DNA of 64,000 bases, taken from assembly GCA_023101725.1 (NCBI GenBank), contig JALJCO010001047.1, positions 62,001 to 126,000 of the forward strand, given 5' to 3'. Origin of the DNA: Atherinomorus stipes (taxonomy: Eukaryota > Chordata > Actinopteri > Atheriniformes > Atherinidae). Below are positions 34,981 through 46,925 of the stretch, in pieces (position 1 is the first letter of the stretch; every line of letters begins with the position of its first letter). A model generated the notes under the pieces. The model had not been told where the DNA came from. It saw only the letters and a list, made by a program, of their open reading frames with translations, and searched no databases. A program made the position numbers and the translations under genes.

Positions 34981-35858
34981 GTTCTGACCAGAACCAGCAG
35001 GAGAGATCAAATTTCTCCAGTTCTAGCTTCTCTTCATTGGCTCCCTGTTAAATCCAGGATAGAATTTAAAATTCTTCTTCTCACATATAAAGCTCTCCAT
35101 GACCAAGCTCCATTATATATTAGAGATCTCATAGTTCCAGATATGCCAAGCAGAGCACTTCGCTCTCAGACTGCAGGTCTGCTGGTGGTTCCAAGGGTCT
35201 CTAAGAGTAGAATGGGAGGCAGAGCGTTTGGCTATCAAGCCCCCCCATTATGGAATCAGTTACCAAGTCAGGTTCGGGAGGCAGACACCCTCTCTACCTT
35301 TAAGATCAGGCTTACAACCTTCCTTGTTGATCATATAGTTAGGGATGGTTAGCCATCCCTTAGTTAAGCTGCTATAGGTTTAGACTGCTGCGGGACGTCC
35401 ATGATGCACTGGGCTCTTCCTTTCCCATGATGCACTGGGCTCTTTCTCTCCCACCATCTCTGTCTCTCCATGTAGAAACCTGTGACAGTATTGCATCATT
35501 AACTGTGTTCTCCTCTCTCAGCAGATCTGGCTGGATAACGTTGCAGTGTTTGTTGGTCTCCCTTTCTGTCTCCCCCCCCCCAGCCGGTCGAGGCAGATGG
35601 CCGCCCTACCTGAGCCAGGTTCTGCCGGAGGTTTTTCCTCCCTGTTAAAAGGGTGTTTTCCTTCCCACTGTCGCCACCCCTCCGTGCTTGCTCAGGATGG
35701 GGGATTGGACCGGGTCAAGTCAAGATTCGATCCGATCCGATCTGTCGGTTTCCTTAACGAGGTTGTTATCAATCTGACCTGAACTTTTCTGTCTGTTTAA
35801 GCGCCCTGAGGTGACACTGTCATAAATGGACCCTATATAAATAAAGTTGAATTGAATT
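34981..35858 (+). mobile_element. 5'-truncated LINE (L2-like), end of ORF2 plus 3' UTR
   Basis: From 35005 to 35352 one uninterrupted frame encodes the C-terminal end of a LINE reverse-transcriptase protein: SLHWLPVKSRIEFKILLLTY, then LYIRDLIVP, GGRAFGYQAPPLWNQLP and LSTFKIRLTTFL, ending at TAG. The 3' UTR contains tgttaaaagggtgttttcc and gcgccctgaggtgac and ends in the short repeat ttgaattgaattgg, typical of L2-like fish LINEs. The endonuclease and most of the reverse transcriptase are missing, so the copy cannot move by itself. Confidence 0.88.
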
Positions 35859-37548
35859 GGTCTCAGTGGAGGTTTTCCTTCCTGAATCTGGTCCTGGTGG
35901 AGGTTTTCTGTCCTAGAACTGGTCCTTGTGGAGGTTTTCTGACCAGGATCCGGTCCTGGTGGAGGTTTTCTGTCCTGGATGTGGTCCTGGTGGAGGTTTT
36001 CTGACCTAGAACTGGTCCTGGTGGAGGTTTTCTGACCTGGATCCGGTCCTGGTGGAGGTTTTCTGTCCTGGATGTGGTCCTGGTGGAGGTTTTCTGTCCT
36101 GGAACTGGTCCTGGTGGAGGTTTTCTGTCCTGGAACTGGTCCTGGTGGAGGTTTTCTGACCTGGATCCAGTCCTGTTGGAGGTTTTCCGTCCTGGAACTG
36201 GTCCTGGTGGAGGTTTTCTGTCCTAGAACTGGTCCTTGTGGAGGTTTTCTGACCTGGATCCGGTCCTGGTGGAGGTTTTCTGTCCTGGATGTGGTCATGG
36301 TGGAGGTTTTCTGTCCTGGAACTGGTCCTGGTGGAGGTTTTCTGTCCTGGAACTGGTCCTGGTGGAGGTTTTCTGTCCTAGAACTGGTCCTGGTGGAGGT
36401 TTTCTGACCTGGATCCAGTCCTGTTGGAGGTTTTCTGTCCTGGAACTGGTCCTGGTGGAGGTTTTTTGTCCTGGAACTGGTCCTGGTGGAGGTTTTCTGA
36501 CCAGGATCCGGTCCTGGTGGAGGTTTTCTGACCTGGATCCAGTCCTGTGGAGGTTTTCTGTCCTGGAACTGGTCCTGGTGGAGGTTTTCTGTCCTGGAAC
36601 TGGTCCTGGTGGAGGTTTTCTGTCCTGGAACTGGTCCTGGTGGAGGTTTTCTGTCCTAGAACTGGTCCTGGTGGAGGTTTTGTGACCTGGATCCGGTCCT
36701 GTTGGAGGTTTTCTGACCTGGATCCAGTCCTGTTGGAGGTTTTCTGTCCTGGAACTGGTCCTGGTGTAGGTTTTCTGTCCTAGAACTGGTCCTGGTGGAG
36801 GTTTTCTGACCTGGATCCGGTCCTGTTGGAGGTTTTCTGTCCTGGAACTGGTCCTGGTGGAGGTTTTCTGTCCTGGAACTGGTCCTGGTAGAGGTTTTCT
36901 GTCCTGGAACTGGTCCTGGTGGAGGTTTTCTGTCCTGGATCTGGTCCTGGTGGAGGTTTTCTGTCCTGGAACTGGTCCTGGTGGAGGTTTTCTGACCTGG
37001 ATCCGGTCCTGGTGGAGGTTTTCTGTCCTGGATCTGGTCCTGGTGGAGGTTTTCTGTCCTGGAACTGGTCCTGGTGGAGGTTTTCTGTCCTGGAACTGGT
37101 CCTGGTGGAGGTTTTCTGACCTGGATCCGGTCCTGTTGGAGGTTTTCTGTCCTGGATCTGGTCCTGGTGGAGGTTTTCTGTCCTGGAACTGGTCCTGGTG
37201 GAGGTTTTCTGTCCTGGAACTGGTCCTGGTGGAGGTTTTATGACCTGGATCCGGTCCTGTTGGAGGTTTTCTGACCTGGATCCGGTCCTGTTGGAGGTTT
37301 TCTGTCCTGGAACTGGTCCTGGTGGAGGTTTTCTGTCCTGGAACTGGTCTGGTGGAGGTTTTGTGACCTGGATCCGGTCCTGTTGGAGGTTTTCTGTCCT
37401 GGATCTGGTCCTGGTGGAGGTTTTCTGTCCTGGAACTGGTCCTGGTGGAGGTTTTCTGTCCTGGAACTGGTCTGGTGGAGGTTTTGTGACCTGGATCCGG
37501 TCCTGGTGGAGGTTTTCTGTCCTGGAACTGGTCCTGGTGGAGGTTTTC
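35859..37548. repeat. 31-bp minisatellite, about 54 units
   Basis: The unit is ggtcctggtggaggttttct followed by a variable 11-base part. The main variants are gtcctggaact, gacctggatcc, and gtcctggatct or gtcctggatgt. 31 is not a multiple of three and no unit carries stops, so all frames stay open on both strands; the resulting 'proteins' are artefacts. It starts at the LINE 3' terminus. Confidence 0.97.
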
Positions 37549-39040
37549 CTCTCCACTGATGCCTTGTGCAGCTCAGGACTGAATCACAGGGAGGATCCAG
37601 ATGGTTTCACTCACCTCGGCAGCTTTTATGAACTGGACTGATGCGGTCCATATAACTGGTTTTAAGCGGATTATGGATTATTCCTTGACTGAACCGGCCT
37701 TTTTTTTCCTCTACCACCTTCTCTAGAAGCTAAAATAAGGAACTTTGAGGATGATGGGCAGTAAATCATTTATATATTTCTCTCTTTTTTAAGGTCCTGT
37801 CTCTTTAAGTGTCCACTTCATGACTCCCTCGGTCTCCGTACAAACATGCTGCCATGATCAAAGCCTTCATCAACGGCTGATGTCTGAAGATGGTTAACAT
37901 ATTGGAAATATTTTTTCAACCACCCTCCCTCCACCATCTGCTACCGAGAGAAACTCCGAGTGAAAACTTGAGCTCCGTTTGCACGACAAGAACATTTCCC
38001 ACAAAATGTGACCCGGTTACTCACAATGTAAAAATGCGGCGTAGAGGCCAGAAGGAGGCTGCCAATCCTGTCAGCATCGCCGTGTTTGTTTACAGTCATC
38101 ACACTGTTGTCTGAAAATGAAAGCAGCCATTACTGATGACTTACTGATGTTAAAGAGCTACATGTGGCACTTCCAGCCGGCTTATTACCGGACCTGAGAA
38201 GCGAGATATCCATCTCATCTCCAGCAGGATGTTTCACTTGGCTTCATTTCCATGCAAACAATAACTCTGCAGCATCTCAAGTGAGCCCTGAAACTCCGGG
38301 AGGCGCGATGATGAGCTGCTGCGGACGGAGAAAATAAACCCGAGCATGTAACGCTGTGACCTCCGCGGGCGGCTGAAACACGGCGTGCAGCGCTGCAGCC
38401 GGGGACCCGACCGTCACCTCCGCCCTCAGTCGCCCTCGGCTTCTGCCAGCCGCGTTTTCCTCCCAGTTTTTTATTTTTAACGCCTCCTTTTAACATCTAT
38501 TTTTTTTTCCTCGACCATACAAAGAAAAGCTTTGAGATTAATCAGAAACCCTCTGCTCACCGTCTCCTAACAAAAAACTCCCACGACACCAACGACAATA
38601 CCTGATACCAGGCAGGAGGCTGCTGGATGCGACGGGAGGATGAGGGAGGAAACACCGGGTATGTCTTCATCACTATTTGTTGAAAAAGGCTCATCTGACT
38701 GATTTATATCTTGATATTTAATTGTTAAGTTTTCTCTTTACTGTTCACAACCATTTAACTCTTTTCCCAAACAAAAGAAACATCATGTTTTAAGGATGCA
38801 AACAGCCCAAAATAAGGCTGAAAAACCTCAGAATGAAGCCGCTTTGCATTTATTTGACTTCCCTCCACTAGATGTTTGTTCAGTATATCCGGGGATTTAC
38901 ACGCCTACTTCTGACACTCTTATTCGTTCCATTGTGTACATACAAATAATGTCCTTGATTTTTTTCCCCCAGTTCTATCCAAGGAGATCAGAACTTAACT
39001 TTGAAAATAACTAATATCAAACATGACTGGAGGTCCTCAT
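37549..39040. other. Non-coding DNA with a CpG-rich patch
   Basis: Positions 38270-38470 are CpG-rich (cgcgatgatgagctgctgcgg, ctccgcgggcggctg). A 93-codon minus-strand frame overlaps this patch, but no domain or splice pattern makes it a gene. A small CpG island or unannotated first exon cannot be excluded. Confidence 0.35.
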
Positions 39041-40030
39041 TAGGGAAAGACCGATAACAGATGTTTGAGTGCCGATACCGATATTTTCTCATAAGCCTCA
39101 GCCAATGACCGATACAACCTAGGGCTGGGTGATAATGGCCAAAAATAAATATCACGATATATTGAGCAGTTCACCTCGGTAACGATAAATGGACGATAAA
39201 CCTATAAACCAGACAAAACAGACAAAAACTATGTTTATTTTCATTTTATTAAAACAGATATTCTGCTTTAACTGGAACTTCACGTGACTTCTTGTTTGGC
39301 AGATTAACAGGTTCTTCAATAAACACCCAGTAGATGTTCTGGACATATGAGACGTACTGTGAAACTGAAAACATACAAATATACAAATGAATGAATGAAT
39401 TATTAATGATTAAACTTATGAACTAAAATGAGTTAGATTCTTATTTACATATGAGCAAATATTACTTTGTGTCCATGAAAACCAGTGCTGAATCTCCCAT
39501 TAAATGCACACATGACTATCGATTAGCATGAATGCTAACTTAACATGGAAAAACCCATAGACAGGCTAACGCAATTAGCATCACTACCGTTGTCAAAATG
39601 TTTAACACAAACAACGTTCCTTCAAACGTTTATGACTTTACACTGACATCAAATAAACGTCACTGATCATTTACAGACATATGTTGTACAGAAAACATGA
39701 AAAAGATGATGAAAAACACGAAGCTCCAGTTCAGGAATGTCACGTTACAAGAAACTACGGCAAGTGTGAGAGAACAAAAACGTCCTGTGCGGCAATTCCA
39801 CTGCCGGCTTTCTTAAAGAGGCCGCAGCACCGAACACACCGACAGGGAAAAAATGATGTTGGTTATCGCTGTAAATGTCGCCCAGCTCTAAAACCTGCTG
39901 ATATTTGGGACAAATGCTGCATTTGATCCCAAAATTAATATAATGGACACAATGAAAACTGATTTTAAAAACTCTTAAGATAAAAAAAAAAGAAACAAAG
40001 CACTTCAAATAAATATGTAAAATAAAAATA
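39041..40030 (-). mobile_element. Family D hAT-like copy split by a family F element
   Basis: Positions 39041-39120 (tagggaaagaccgataacag ... gccaatgaccgatacaacct) and 39889-40030 (cctgctgatatttgggac, gctgcatttgatccc) are reverse-oriented family D sequence that would be continuous without the inserted 768 bp. Confidence 0.85.
39121..39888 (-). mobile_element. Family F hAT-like element, reverse copy
   Basis: Inserted in family D with 8-bp duplication tacaacct / taaaacct (one mismatch). The ends are agggctgggtgataatgg and aatgtcgcccagctc. The interior is the reverse complement of 29743-30558 and lacks a transposase. Confidence 0.92.
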
Positions 40031-40077
40031 GTGCACCTGTAACAATTTAAAAAAGGAACATAAAACCTACATCATAT

Positions 40078-41094
40078 ATGTGTCCCCAAAATTATTCATA
40101 CCCTCCAATTAAAAGAGGCTAAATTGACAATAGTAATTCAAATAATAAGAAATTAAAGAAACGAATAACACATAAAAATGTACAAAATTATAATTTAGGG
40201 AAATATATTGTTGTTTTTTAAATTATGGCTGACAAACAAAACTGTCCCAGACACATTAGAGCATCTTTCCCATGAACATGGACCAACATACCTGTCAACA
40301 GGTGCAGACGTCTGATTGGACGTTACACAGAAAAGACACACTCACAAAATTGCATTGAACAATTTATTTATCTAAACTTTTCTTAGAATTATTTAAAGAA
40401 CTTCCAAACAGAACAGACATTTTCTGCATCAACAGCTGATTTTCTCTCTTTATTTCCTAAAAATGCAGATGGCAGGCTTTAGGGCTTCCGTTAGCGTTAG
40501 CATTAACGTTAGCATTAGCATTAGTTTGCTCCATCCAGACTTCTGAGCTTTGCTTTATCTCCACTCACTAATCCGTATCTAATAAATTGGAGTGGATTTT
40601 TGCCTTTTTAGGAGTGATTTGGGACCATTTTTGTCTTCATTATTTAGTTTTAATAATTATTCCCGTTTGCTACAGGAGTGTCTTCTTCCGCTTGTTTGTT
40701 GAACTCTGACAAATTAGCGCCACCAGGTGGGGGGGAGGCTACACTGCAACTCATCCAGTCATAAATAACAGTGTAAATATACGGCCCTCAAGGCCCACAT
40801 GTGGAAAAGGAAGAGTTTTTCACGGCCCTCTGGGTGGCGCTCGAGGCCCGAGCTTGGTCAGCGGCCCCATGGTTAAAAATCACTGCTCTGATGTGTTTTG
40901 GAAAGTTTTGTTTGTTTTTTTTATTATTATTATTTTCAACCACAATTAAAAAACAGTAGCATATTTCTCTAAATTATAATTTTGTAAATTTTTATTTATT
41001 ATTAGTTTCTTTATTTTCTTGTTATTTGAATTACTACTGTCAAATTAACCCTTTTCTTTAATTGGAGGGTATGGATAAATTTGGAGGACGACTG
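40078..41094. mobile_element. Family K mariner-type MITE with an internal insertion
   Basis: The left end ccaaaattattcataccctc and the right end ggaggacgactg followed by TA match family K. The roughly 0.5 kb between about 40400 and 40900 is foreign to the other copies. It includes a gttagcattaacgttagc mini-repeat and a hAT-type end (gcggccccatggttaaaaat, then cactgctctg). Confidence 0.75.
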
Positions 41095-42338
41095 TATGAT
41101 TGAGGAGTGTATTTGAAGTAAATATGGTTGTTTTAGCCAAGATTATGCTATGATACATTTTCCCCAACTACATTTAAGTTCCCTGTTGAGGGCCAACCTC
41201 CAGTTCATTCAATTTTAGATTGATTGCGGATAATTTCCGTTAATTCCCATGGTAAGTTTCCAACTTTGAAAATTCCTGGAATTTTGCAACCCGGGTAACC
41301 ATAAAAGTAAAGATCCCCTTTTAAAAAAAGAAACTTTAGAGCCTCCAAATATATTTGGTGAAAAGATCCATCAGTAAATATTATTAAGCTCCACACACAC
41401 TCGGCCCACGTGTCCCCGGTGGTGATCAGATGAGAACGAGCTGAAAGTCTTCATCTGTGGGAGCACATCCAGGATTTCCAGCATCACTCACTGCACACCT
41501 TGTTTTGACATTCTGCAGACAGCTGCTTTTAGGAAACAAAAGCTAGAATGTGAAGGTGGGCGGTGGTGAACGGGGGGGGGGGGATAAACCCTCACATACA
41601 TTCACAACTCCACCTCTTTAAAGGAGAAGCGAGGCGGAGCTCAGGGCGGGATCCAGGCCGTCTCGCCGCCGTCCTCTACCTGCCGTCCCCAGCCGATTCC
41701 CGGCAGAACTCGGCGGCAGATGTTGCCGTGCCAAGTCGGCTCTGAAGTGCCTCCCCGGCTCCCCGCTCTCACCGACAACACAGTCAAAGCGCATCAGATC
41801 TCTTTATTTGTGCCTGGGGCGAGCTCGGCGCTGCAGCTGTGTCCACCCCCGCTCTACCTTTGGTGTCGAAGGCCCTCGGGCGCTAAATGTGAGACCACGG
41901 GAAAAAAAAGCAAACTGCTCCACTCTCATTTTCTGTCTCTATTCTGCATCTGCTGACAATCCAGCAGTCTGGCTCAGGGCGGCAGCACTGAGGGGGGGTG
42001 GGATACAAGGGTGGGGGGGTGTAGACACCCGAGTCCCCGTGCTGAACAGATGTCTGCGACAACCTGCTTCCTTACACCTGTACGAGTCCTTGTAACCCTT
42101 CGGATGAGGGCTGCTGAAAAATTCATGACCCTGGAGGTTTCCTGTCCGCCATCAAAGATCGCTGCCGTCCCCTTCCTGTCGCCCCCCCCGCCCCCCTCCC
42201 TCTGCTGCTCCTCTCATCTCTTCCTCCACGGCATCGCTGCACACCACAGCTAACCTGCCGCCGGACAGGTCTGCAGGTTGCAGCACTTCATAGCAAACAC
42301 TAAATAACTGGATTTAATTAGAGGAAAACTGATGAAAT
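41095..42338. other. Non-coding DNA, GC-rich part
   Basis: Positions 41160-41340 contain an unclassified AT-rich repeat-like stretch. Positions 41560-42260 are GC-rich with G and C homopolymers and overlapping short plus-strand frames (60-95 codons) that share no domain. No promoter or exon can be argued from the sequence. Confidence 0.35.
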
Positions 42339-42781
42339 TTAAAGGAACAGTACACCCACAGAATGATGTGCGTTCATTTTCTACTCATCCTCATGCTGAG
42401 CAAGACTCTGGAGCACTTTTTAATATCTCAAATGCAGCCGGAGATCAGACAGGTTTTCGTTTTCCTCCATCTGTCATAAAATGGAGTTCACCGGCGACTG
42501 AGCCAAAAAGGTCCTGTTTAGGCTCTAAAAATCTACTAAATGATGTCGTTTCCAGTAAATTCTGGACGCTACCCACTCAGGACACTTGGATTACATTGGA
42601 CGAGCAGTATGGAGGAATATTAACAAGTTTTTGTGGACTTTTATGGACCTTTTTGGTTCAGTTGCCTGTCCGATCTCCGGCTGCATTTGACATATTAAAA
42701 AAAGTGGTCCAGAGTCTTTCTCAGCATGAGGGTGAGTAGATAATGAAGGCACATCATTCTGTGGGTGTACTATTCCTTTAA
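42339..42781. mobile_element. TTAA-target element with ~120-bp inverted repeats
   Basis: TTAA at both ends. The left end aggaacagtacacccacaga is mirrored on the right by tctgtgggtgtactattcct. The inverted similarity continues inward for about 120 bp (gatgtgc, ctcatgctgag, gcagccggagatc). No transposase. A related, rearranged copy is at 51279-51879. Confidence 0.9.
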
Positions 42782-43384
42782 CTACTAAATGCCCACGGTT
42801 CTCGGTGGCCTTCCCTCTGATTCGCTCATGATTCGATTGTCAACAGTATCGATCCCTTGAGGTAGGAATGTCTCTTACCAATTTTTTGCCGACCAAGTAC
42901 GAGTACTTGTACGAGCACATTTTATCGTATTTAAACAGTGGGGGGGGGGGGGGGGGGAAAAGAAAAAGGGGGGAAAATAGAGTACAGAAACAACCCCCAC
43001 CTAAATCCGTCAGACAGCAAATACTTTAGTTACAGACTTATATAAATGGAAAATAAACATAATCCCGAAATAAAATGGCAGCAACAAAAATCAAAACAGA
43101 ACAGTAAACACCAGCCATCTGCACCCCATTAAACTGTGTCCCATAATTTGAGGGTTGTAGGGGGGAAAGCCTTCTTCCACTCAGAAATCTCCCCATCATT
43201 AGAAGATTTTTAAGACCTGCAGGTAATTTTTGAATATTTTATTAATTATTGAGGACTGTAGGCCCTAGTTGACTGAAAAAGTGCATTTTTTATAATGAAA
43301 AGAGGCATGGGAATTGTATAATGGTTAGAAGGAGGGAGTATCTAATACCTGCAAGTATGTCAGAAACTGTAGATATGGTAGCTA
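42782..43384. other. Non-coding DNA with an 18-base G run
   Basis: Positions 42862-42935 look like the left end of another MITE family (taggaatgtctcttacc; accaagtacgagtacttgta). An uninterrupted G run covers 42940-42957. The rest is unrecognised. Confidence 0.45.
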
Positions 43385-43640
43385 TCATGATATATGGTGT
43401 ATCTAATACCTGCTAGTATCTGATATCTGGCAGCCAGATGTCTAAAATGAACTCCTCTGGCTGAGTTTAGGATATTTTGGGATCTTTGCTGTCGGAGCAG
43501 AATATAGTTGTATCTCTCAGAATATGAGAGAAACAACCTCACAGTTCTCTGCATAGATTGGTATTGATTATCAGAAATCAATAGTTGGGCAATATCGGTA
43601 TATCGGATATCGGTAAAAAAGCCAGTACTGAACATCCCTA
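43385..43640 (+). mobile_element. Family C hAT-like element, right part
   Basis: Matches 19990-20221 (atacctgctagtatctgata, gcagccagatgtct, cacagttctctgcat) and ends gtactgaacatcccta. The left part is absent. Confidence 0.85.
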
Positions 43641-45260
43641 ATTTTGACCTATAATGTGTTTTTATGGATGAAAGACTCGTACTGGACCAAACTATATTAC
43701 TGTACTAATTTTACTGTACCTTTCTGATGTAACATAATTATCATTATTATAATTATTATTATTATATGAATAATGGATGATAATAATGAAGAAAACTAAG
43801 TACTTCAGACTCGAGAAGGTGAAGCCATCCTCATCTCTGGTGCCCTAAAACTAGCAAAGCTAGCTTCTAACTCAGCTACATATGCCACACAGAGGAACAA
43901 AATGAGAATATTGTTGCTTATATGATGGATAAAATATCAACAGTCATCACCTTTTTTTCCAAAACTCCTTCATTAAAAGAAGCTAGAACTTGTTCAGCCA
44001 CATGCAGTGATTTCCTTTCTTATTCCATCCTGCTGCCTTTGAGCTCACAAACAATAGAAACATCAAAGTAATGAGGCCTTATTTATACATTTTATGCTAA
44101 ATGCTAATTCTCACAGTCCTGTAACTGGAACACTGATGATGAAGATTTGTTTCTATCCATTTTTAATGTCCCTCTTCATCCTGCGCAGCGCTGCGACGCC
44201 CTGAGTAACGACTGGCAGGCTCCGAGCTGCCCACTGGCTCAGCTTTTTCCATGTTTTCCAGAGCTACAAACCCCGTTTCCACTTGAGAGATTTACAGTCT
44301 GACATCACCGTCTGAACAAAACTCATATGGTTCCTGTTCTCAGACCTCTGTGACCTGAGCACAAGCGCCCACCACAGTGAAAGCGTGAACATGTGTGTTT
44401 GGAAGAACCTCCTTTAGCTGACATGCTGGTGTGTTGCTTCACGGCAGCGTTTGTGTGGAAAAAAGGGATTTCTTTTTCTCCTCTTCATGCAACCCAGTTC
44501 TAACCTCCACCATTCATTTTGAGATTAGGCGTATAGCTGTGTGAGCTCAGCAGATGGTGCGGTTTTGTTGGATTATGACTTGTGTGAGAGCAGTGAATAC
44601 ATATCAAAACATCTGGTTGATCCTGACTTGATGGCGGTTTGTTAGAAACACGCTCCCCAAACCGCCTGCAGGGCGTCGGGTTTCAGCGTGGCAGTTTGTG
44701 GAGTCGACGCGTTTCCCCTTCAAGTCAAGTCAAGAGTTTGACCATATTAGGGCGTCCCTGTCATGCTTCCTCTGTGAATCTCTGCAGCTGCAGCTCACAT
44801 CCACCCGCTTAGGTAACAACAACACAATGCAGCGCATGTGCCAGCAGCTTCCTCTGCTGAGAGGCAGCGCGGCACATCCACAGCTGGAACAATAAAATAA
44901 TAGGCTCTTAACTGGAATGGTGTTGGCTCTGAAGATTAGGAAGGATAAAACTACTCTAATTAAATCATACAGGGGATTTTTATGAAAGGGTTACAGTAAC
45001 TTGAAACAGTCCAAAAAAGGAGGGGAAAGAGGAAGCGTCACCCTGCTGACTGCTGCGGGATTTTCCTCTTTGTGTCCTGGAGTACATTAAACTGAACTGA
45101 TGACCAGTGATGAGACTCATTCCTCCCAGTCTGCAGGTTTACACAACTAAATACAAACAAAGCTCATGTTGCTTCACTACAGCAAACAAAAGACCCAGAG
45201 GAATGCAGGTCTACGGAAGAGGATTAGAGCCACAGCAAGAAAGAAATACAATTCTGAAAC
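43641..45260. other. Unique non-coding DNA downstream of the last antxr2 exon seen
   Basis: No repeat family or exon recognised. I looked on the minus strand for the short terminal coding exon expected for antxr2 and did not find it. An ATT-rich stretch is at 43738-43790. Confidence 0.4.
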
Positions 45261-45507
45261 TGAATTTAGAGTTCTGACTTTTTTTCCAGATCATTAAACA
45301 AAACAAAAAAAAAAACAAAAAACAAAAATTGGGAGATTTTCTTTTTCAATTTCTGAGAGAAAGTCAGAATTCTGATTTTTTTTTTCCAGAATATAAAATA
45401 AATAAAAAAAGAACTCAGGATTTTTTATATTTTTTTTAATGTTCTGGAAAATGTCAGATTTTTCCAGAACATTAAAAAATAATAATTATAGTAATAATAA
45501 TTATAGT

Positions 45508-45556
<49 letters not shown>

Positions 45557-45840
45557 GGGATATTTTCTTTCTTTTCAATATCTGAAAAAGGTCAGAAGTC
45601 TGCATTTTTTTCCAGAATATATATAAAAAAACAAACAAATAAGGAGATTTATTTTTCAATTTCTGAAAAAAATTCAGAATTACGAGATTAAAGTCAGAAT
45701 ACTGACTTTTTCCAGAACATTAAAAAAATTAATTAATTAAAAAATAAATAAACAAACAAATAAATAAAATAATAATAGCACTAATAATAATTATTCAGGA
45801 TTTTTTTTTAATATTCTGGAAAAATGTCAGATTTTTTTTT
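45261..45840. repeat. Degenerate A/T-rich tandem repeat with (AAT)n
   Basis: A unit built from gtcagaattctgattttttt, a ttccagaacattaaa block and ttttcaatttctga recurs about four times with variable A-rich linkers. A pure (AAT)n tract is at about 45509-45554. Confidence 0.8.
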
Positions 45841-45979
45841 CTCTTGAGGGGCCCTCCTCCTCTTCAGGACAGGTTTTTGCGCCCGCTCCGCACCTTTTCG
45901 CTCGTTTCTGTGTCGGCTCAGTGAATTTTCCACCAGTCACAAAGTTTCTGCTAAAACTGGAAACTCCAGGTTTTCTTAC

Positions 45980-46060
45980 CTTATCTTCTGAGGTGGGACG
46001 CATGAGAGAGACCCGGTCATACTGCCGCCGCAACAACGCCCACAAAGCATCCAAGCGACC
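45980..46060 (-). CDS. antxr2: antxr2 cytoplasmic-tail exon (last one found)
   Basis: This 81-bp exon (27 codons, phase 0 on both sides) reads [20 protein letters not shown] and then RPTSEDK. That stretch of the tail matches ANTXR2 better than its paralogue ANTXR1. The acceptor is tttttcag and the donor aag|gtaaga. The receptor is a type I membrane protein that binds basement-membrane and collagen-type ligands through its extracellular A domain; the tail links to the cytoskeleton. If the donor were ignored, the frame would run on for 50 more codons to a stop at 45827, a basic, low-complexity tail that looks intronic. In known ANTXR2 proteins one short exon follows; I could not find it between 38000 and 45980. 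Confidence 0.9.
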
Positions 46061-46528
46061 CTGAAAAATGACAAACGCCTACAATCGTGACTTGTTTCAG
46101 AAATCCCGATGAGTTTCGTCTGTTTATTTCTCGTTCTTTTTTCTGTTGACTTTCTTGTGTTACTTCTCACACCACGTTCACAATAAAACATTCATTCATT
46201 CATTTATTTAGAAGTCGCGGTTTCTAATTAGCTTTATTCTAATGAGGAAATGGATTTTACCATCTTTTTTAGGACACATGAAGTAGATGAATACACAAAA
46301 TACACACTAATTATGTGAACATGTATATAAGTATGAGAATGTGAAGAAAACAACTCTGACTCCAGTGAAGCAGAGCTTAAGTGAAAAGTAGGAGTGTGAA
46401 AAATATTGATACTCTGAAATATGACAATATTTTATTTTGTGATATCGTATCAATCGTAAAAAGCACTGTATCGGTATTTTTACGATAGAAATCTTGCACT
46501 TGTAGAAAGTACTGGGTGAAGTACTCAC
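46061..46528 (-). other. antxr2 intron with a family A MITE end
   Basis: A 468-bp intron. Positions 46389-46510 are the left part of a family A hAT-like element (taggagtgtgaaaaatattg, gatatcgtatcaatcg). It ends within about 20 bp of the upstream exon's donor site, so the insertion lies close to the splice signal. Confidence 0.8.
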
Positions 46529-46699
46529 CTTGATGGGAGTGTACCATTTGTTCTCAGGCTGACGGTTGGCAGAGGCGGGCTTTGGGGGGGGGCGCTTGAT
46601 CATCGGCTCCTCCGCATCCTCCGGTAGGGACACGATGGCGTTTTTGGCTTTCTCCAGGCGGGCCCCCTCTTCAGTCGAGCCTTTTTCTCCCCAGCGCAC
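46529..46699 (-). CDS. antxr2: antxr2 cytoplasmic-tail exon
   Basis: A 171-bp exon, 57 codons, phase 0 at both ends. It starts [20 protein letters not shown], a highly conserved juxtamembrane-distal stretch of the anthrax toxin receptor family, and ends KWYTPIK. The middle ([20 protein letters not shown]) is proline-rich and looks variable. The acceptor is cctgtccag and the donor aag|gtgagt. The RLEKAKN and KWYTPIK words favour ANTXR2 over ANTXR1. A frame continues past the donor into the intron; the clear consensus donor argues that this is not coding. Confidence 0.93.
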
Positions 46700-46925
46700 C
46701 TGGACAGGTTAATGTGCGTTATGTAAGAGCTGACACAGGGTTTTTTTTTATGAAGATCCCTGTTAGCTTGTGGAGAGTCAGAAGAAATGAAATTAAAAAG
46801 GAAATGAATCATCATCAGCCCATTATTAAATTAGACACCAACTATTTTGATAGTCAACATATAGCACCAAATCCGACATGACCTCCTGTAAAGGTCTTTT
46901 TGATCAAACGTAGCCTCTGGGATGT

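Noticed and set aside
35720..37641. Long open frames (up to 258 codons) on both strands
   Set aside because: They are read-through of the 31-bp minisatellite, repeat the same peptide in all frames and have no domain.
45827..46054. 75-codon frame as a complete small gene or final antxr2 exon
   Set aside because: The first 27 codons are antxr2 tail; the rest follows a consensus donor site and is low-complexity, so intron read-through is more likely. Kept only as an alternative in the findings.
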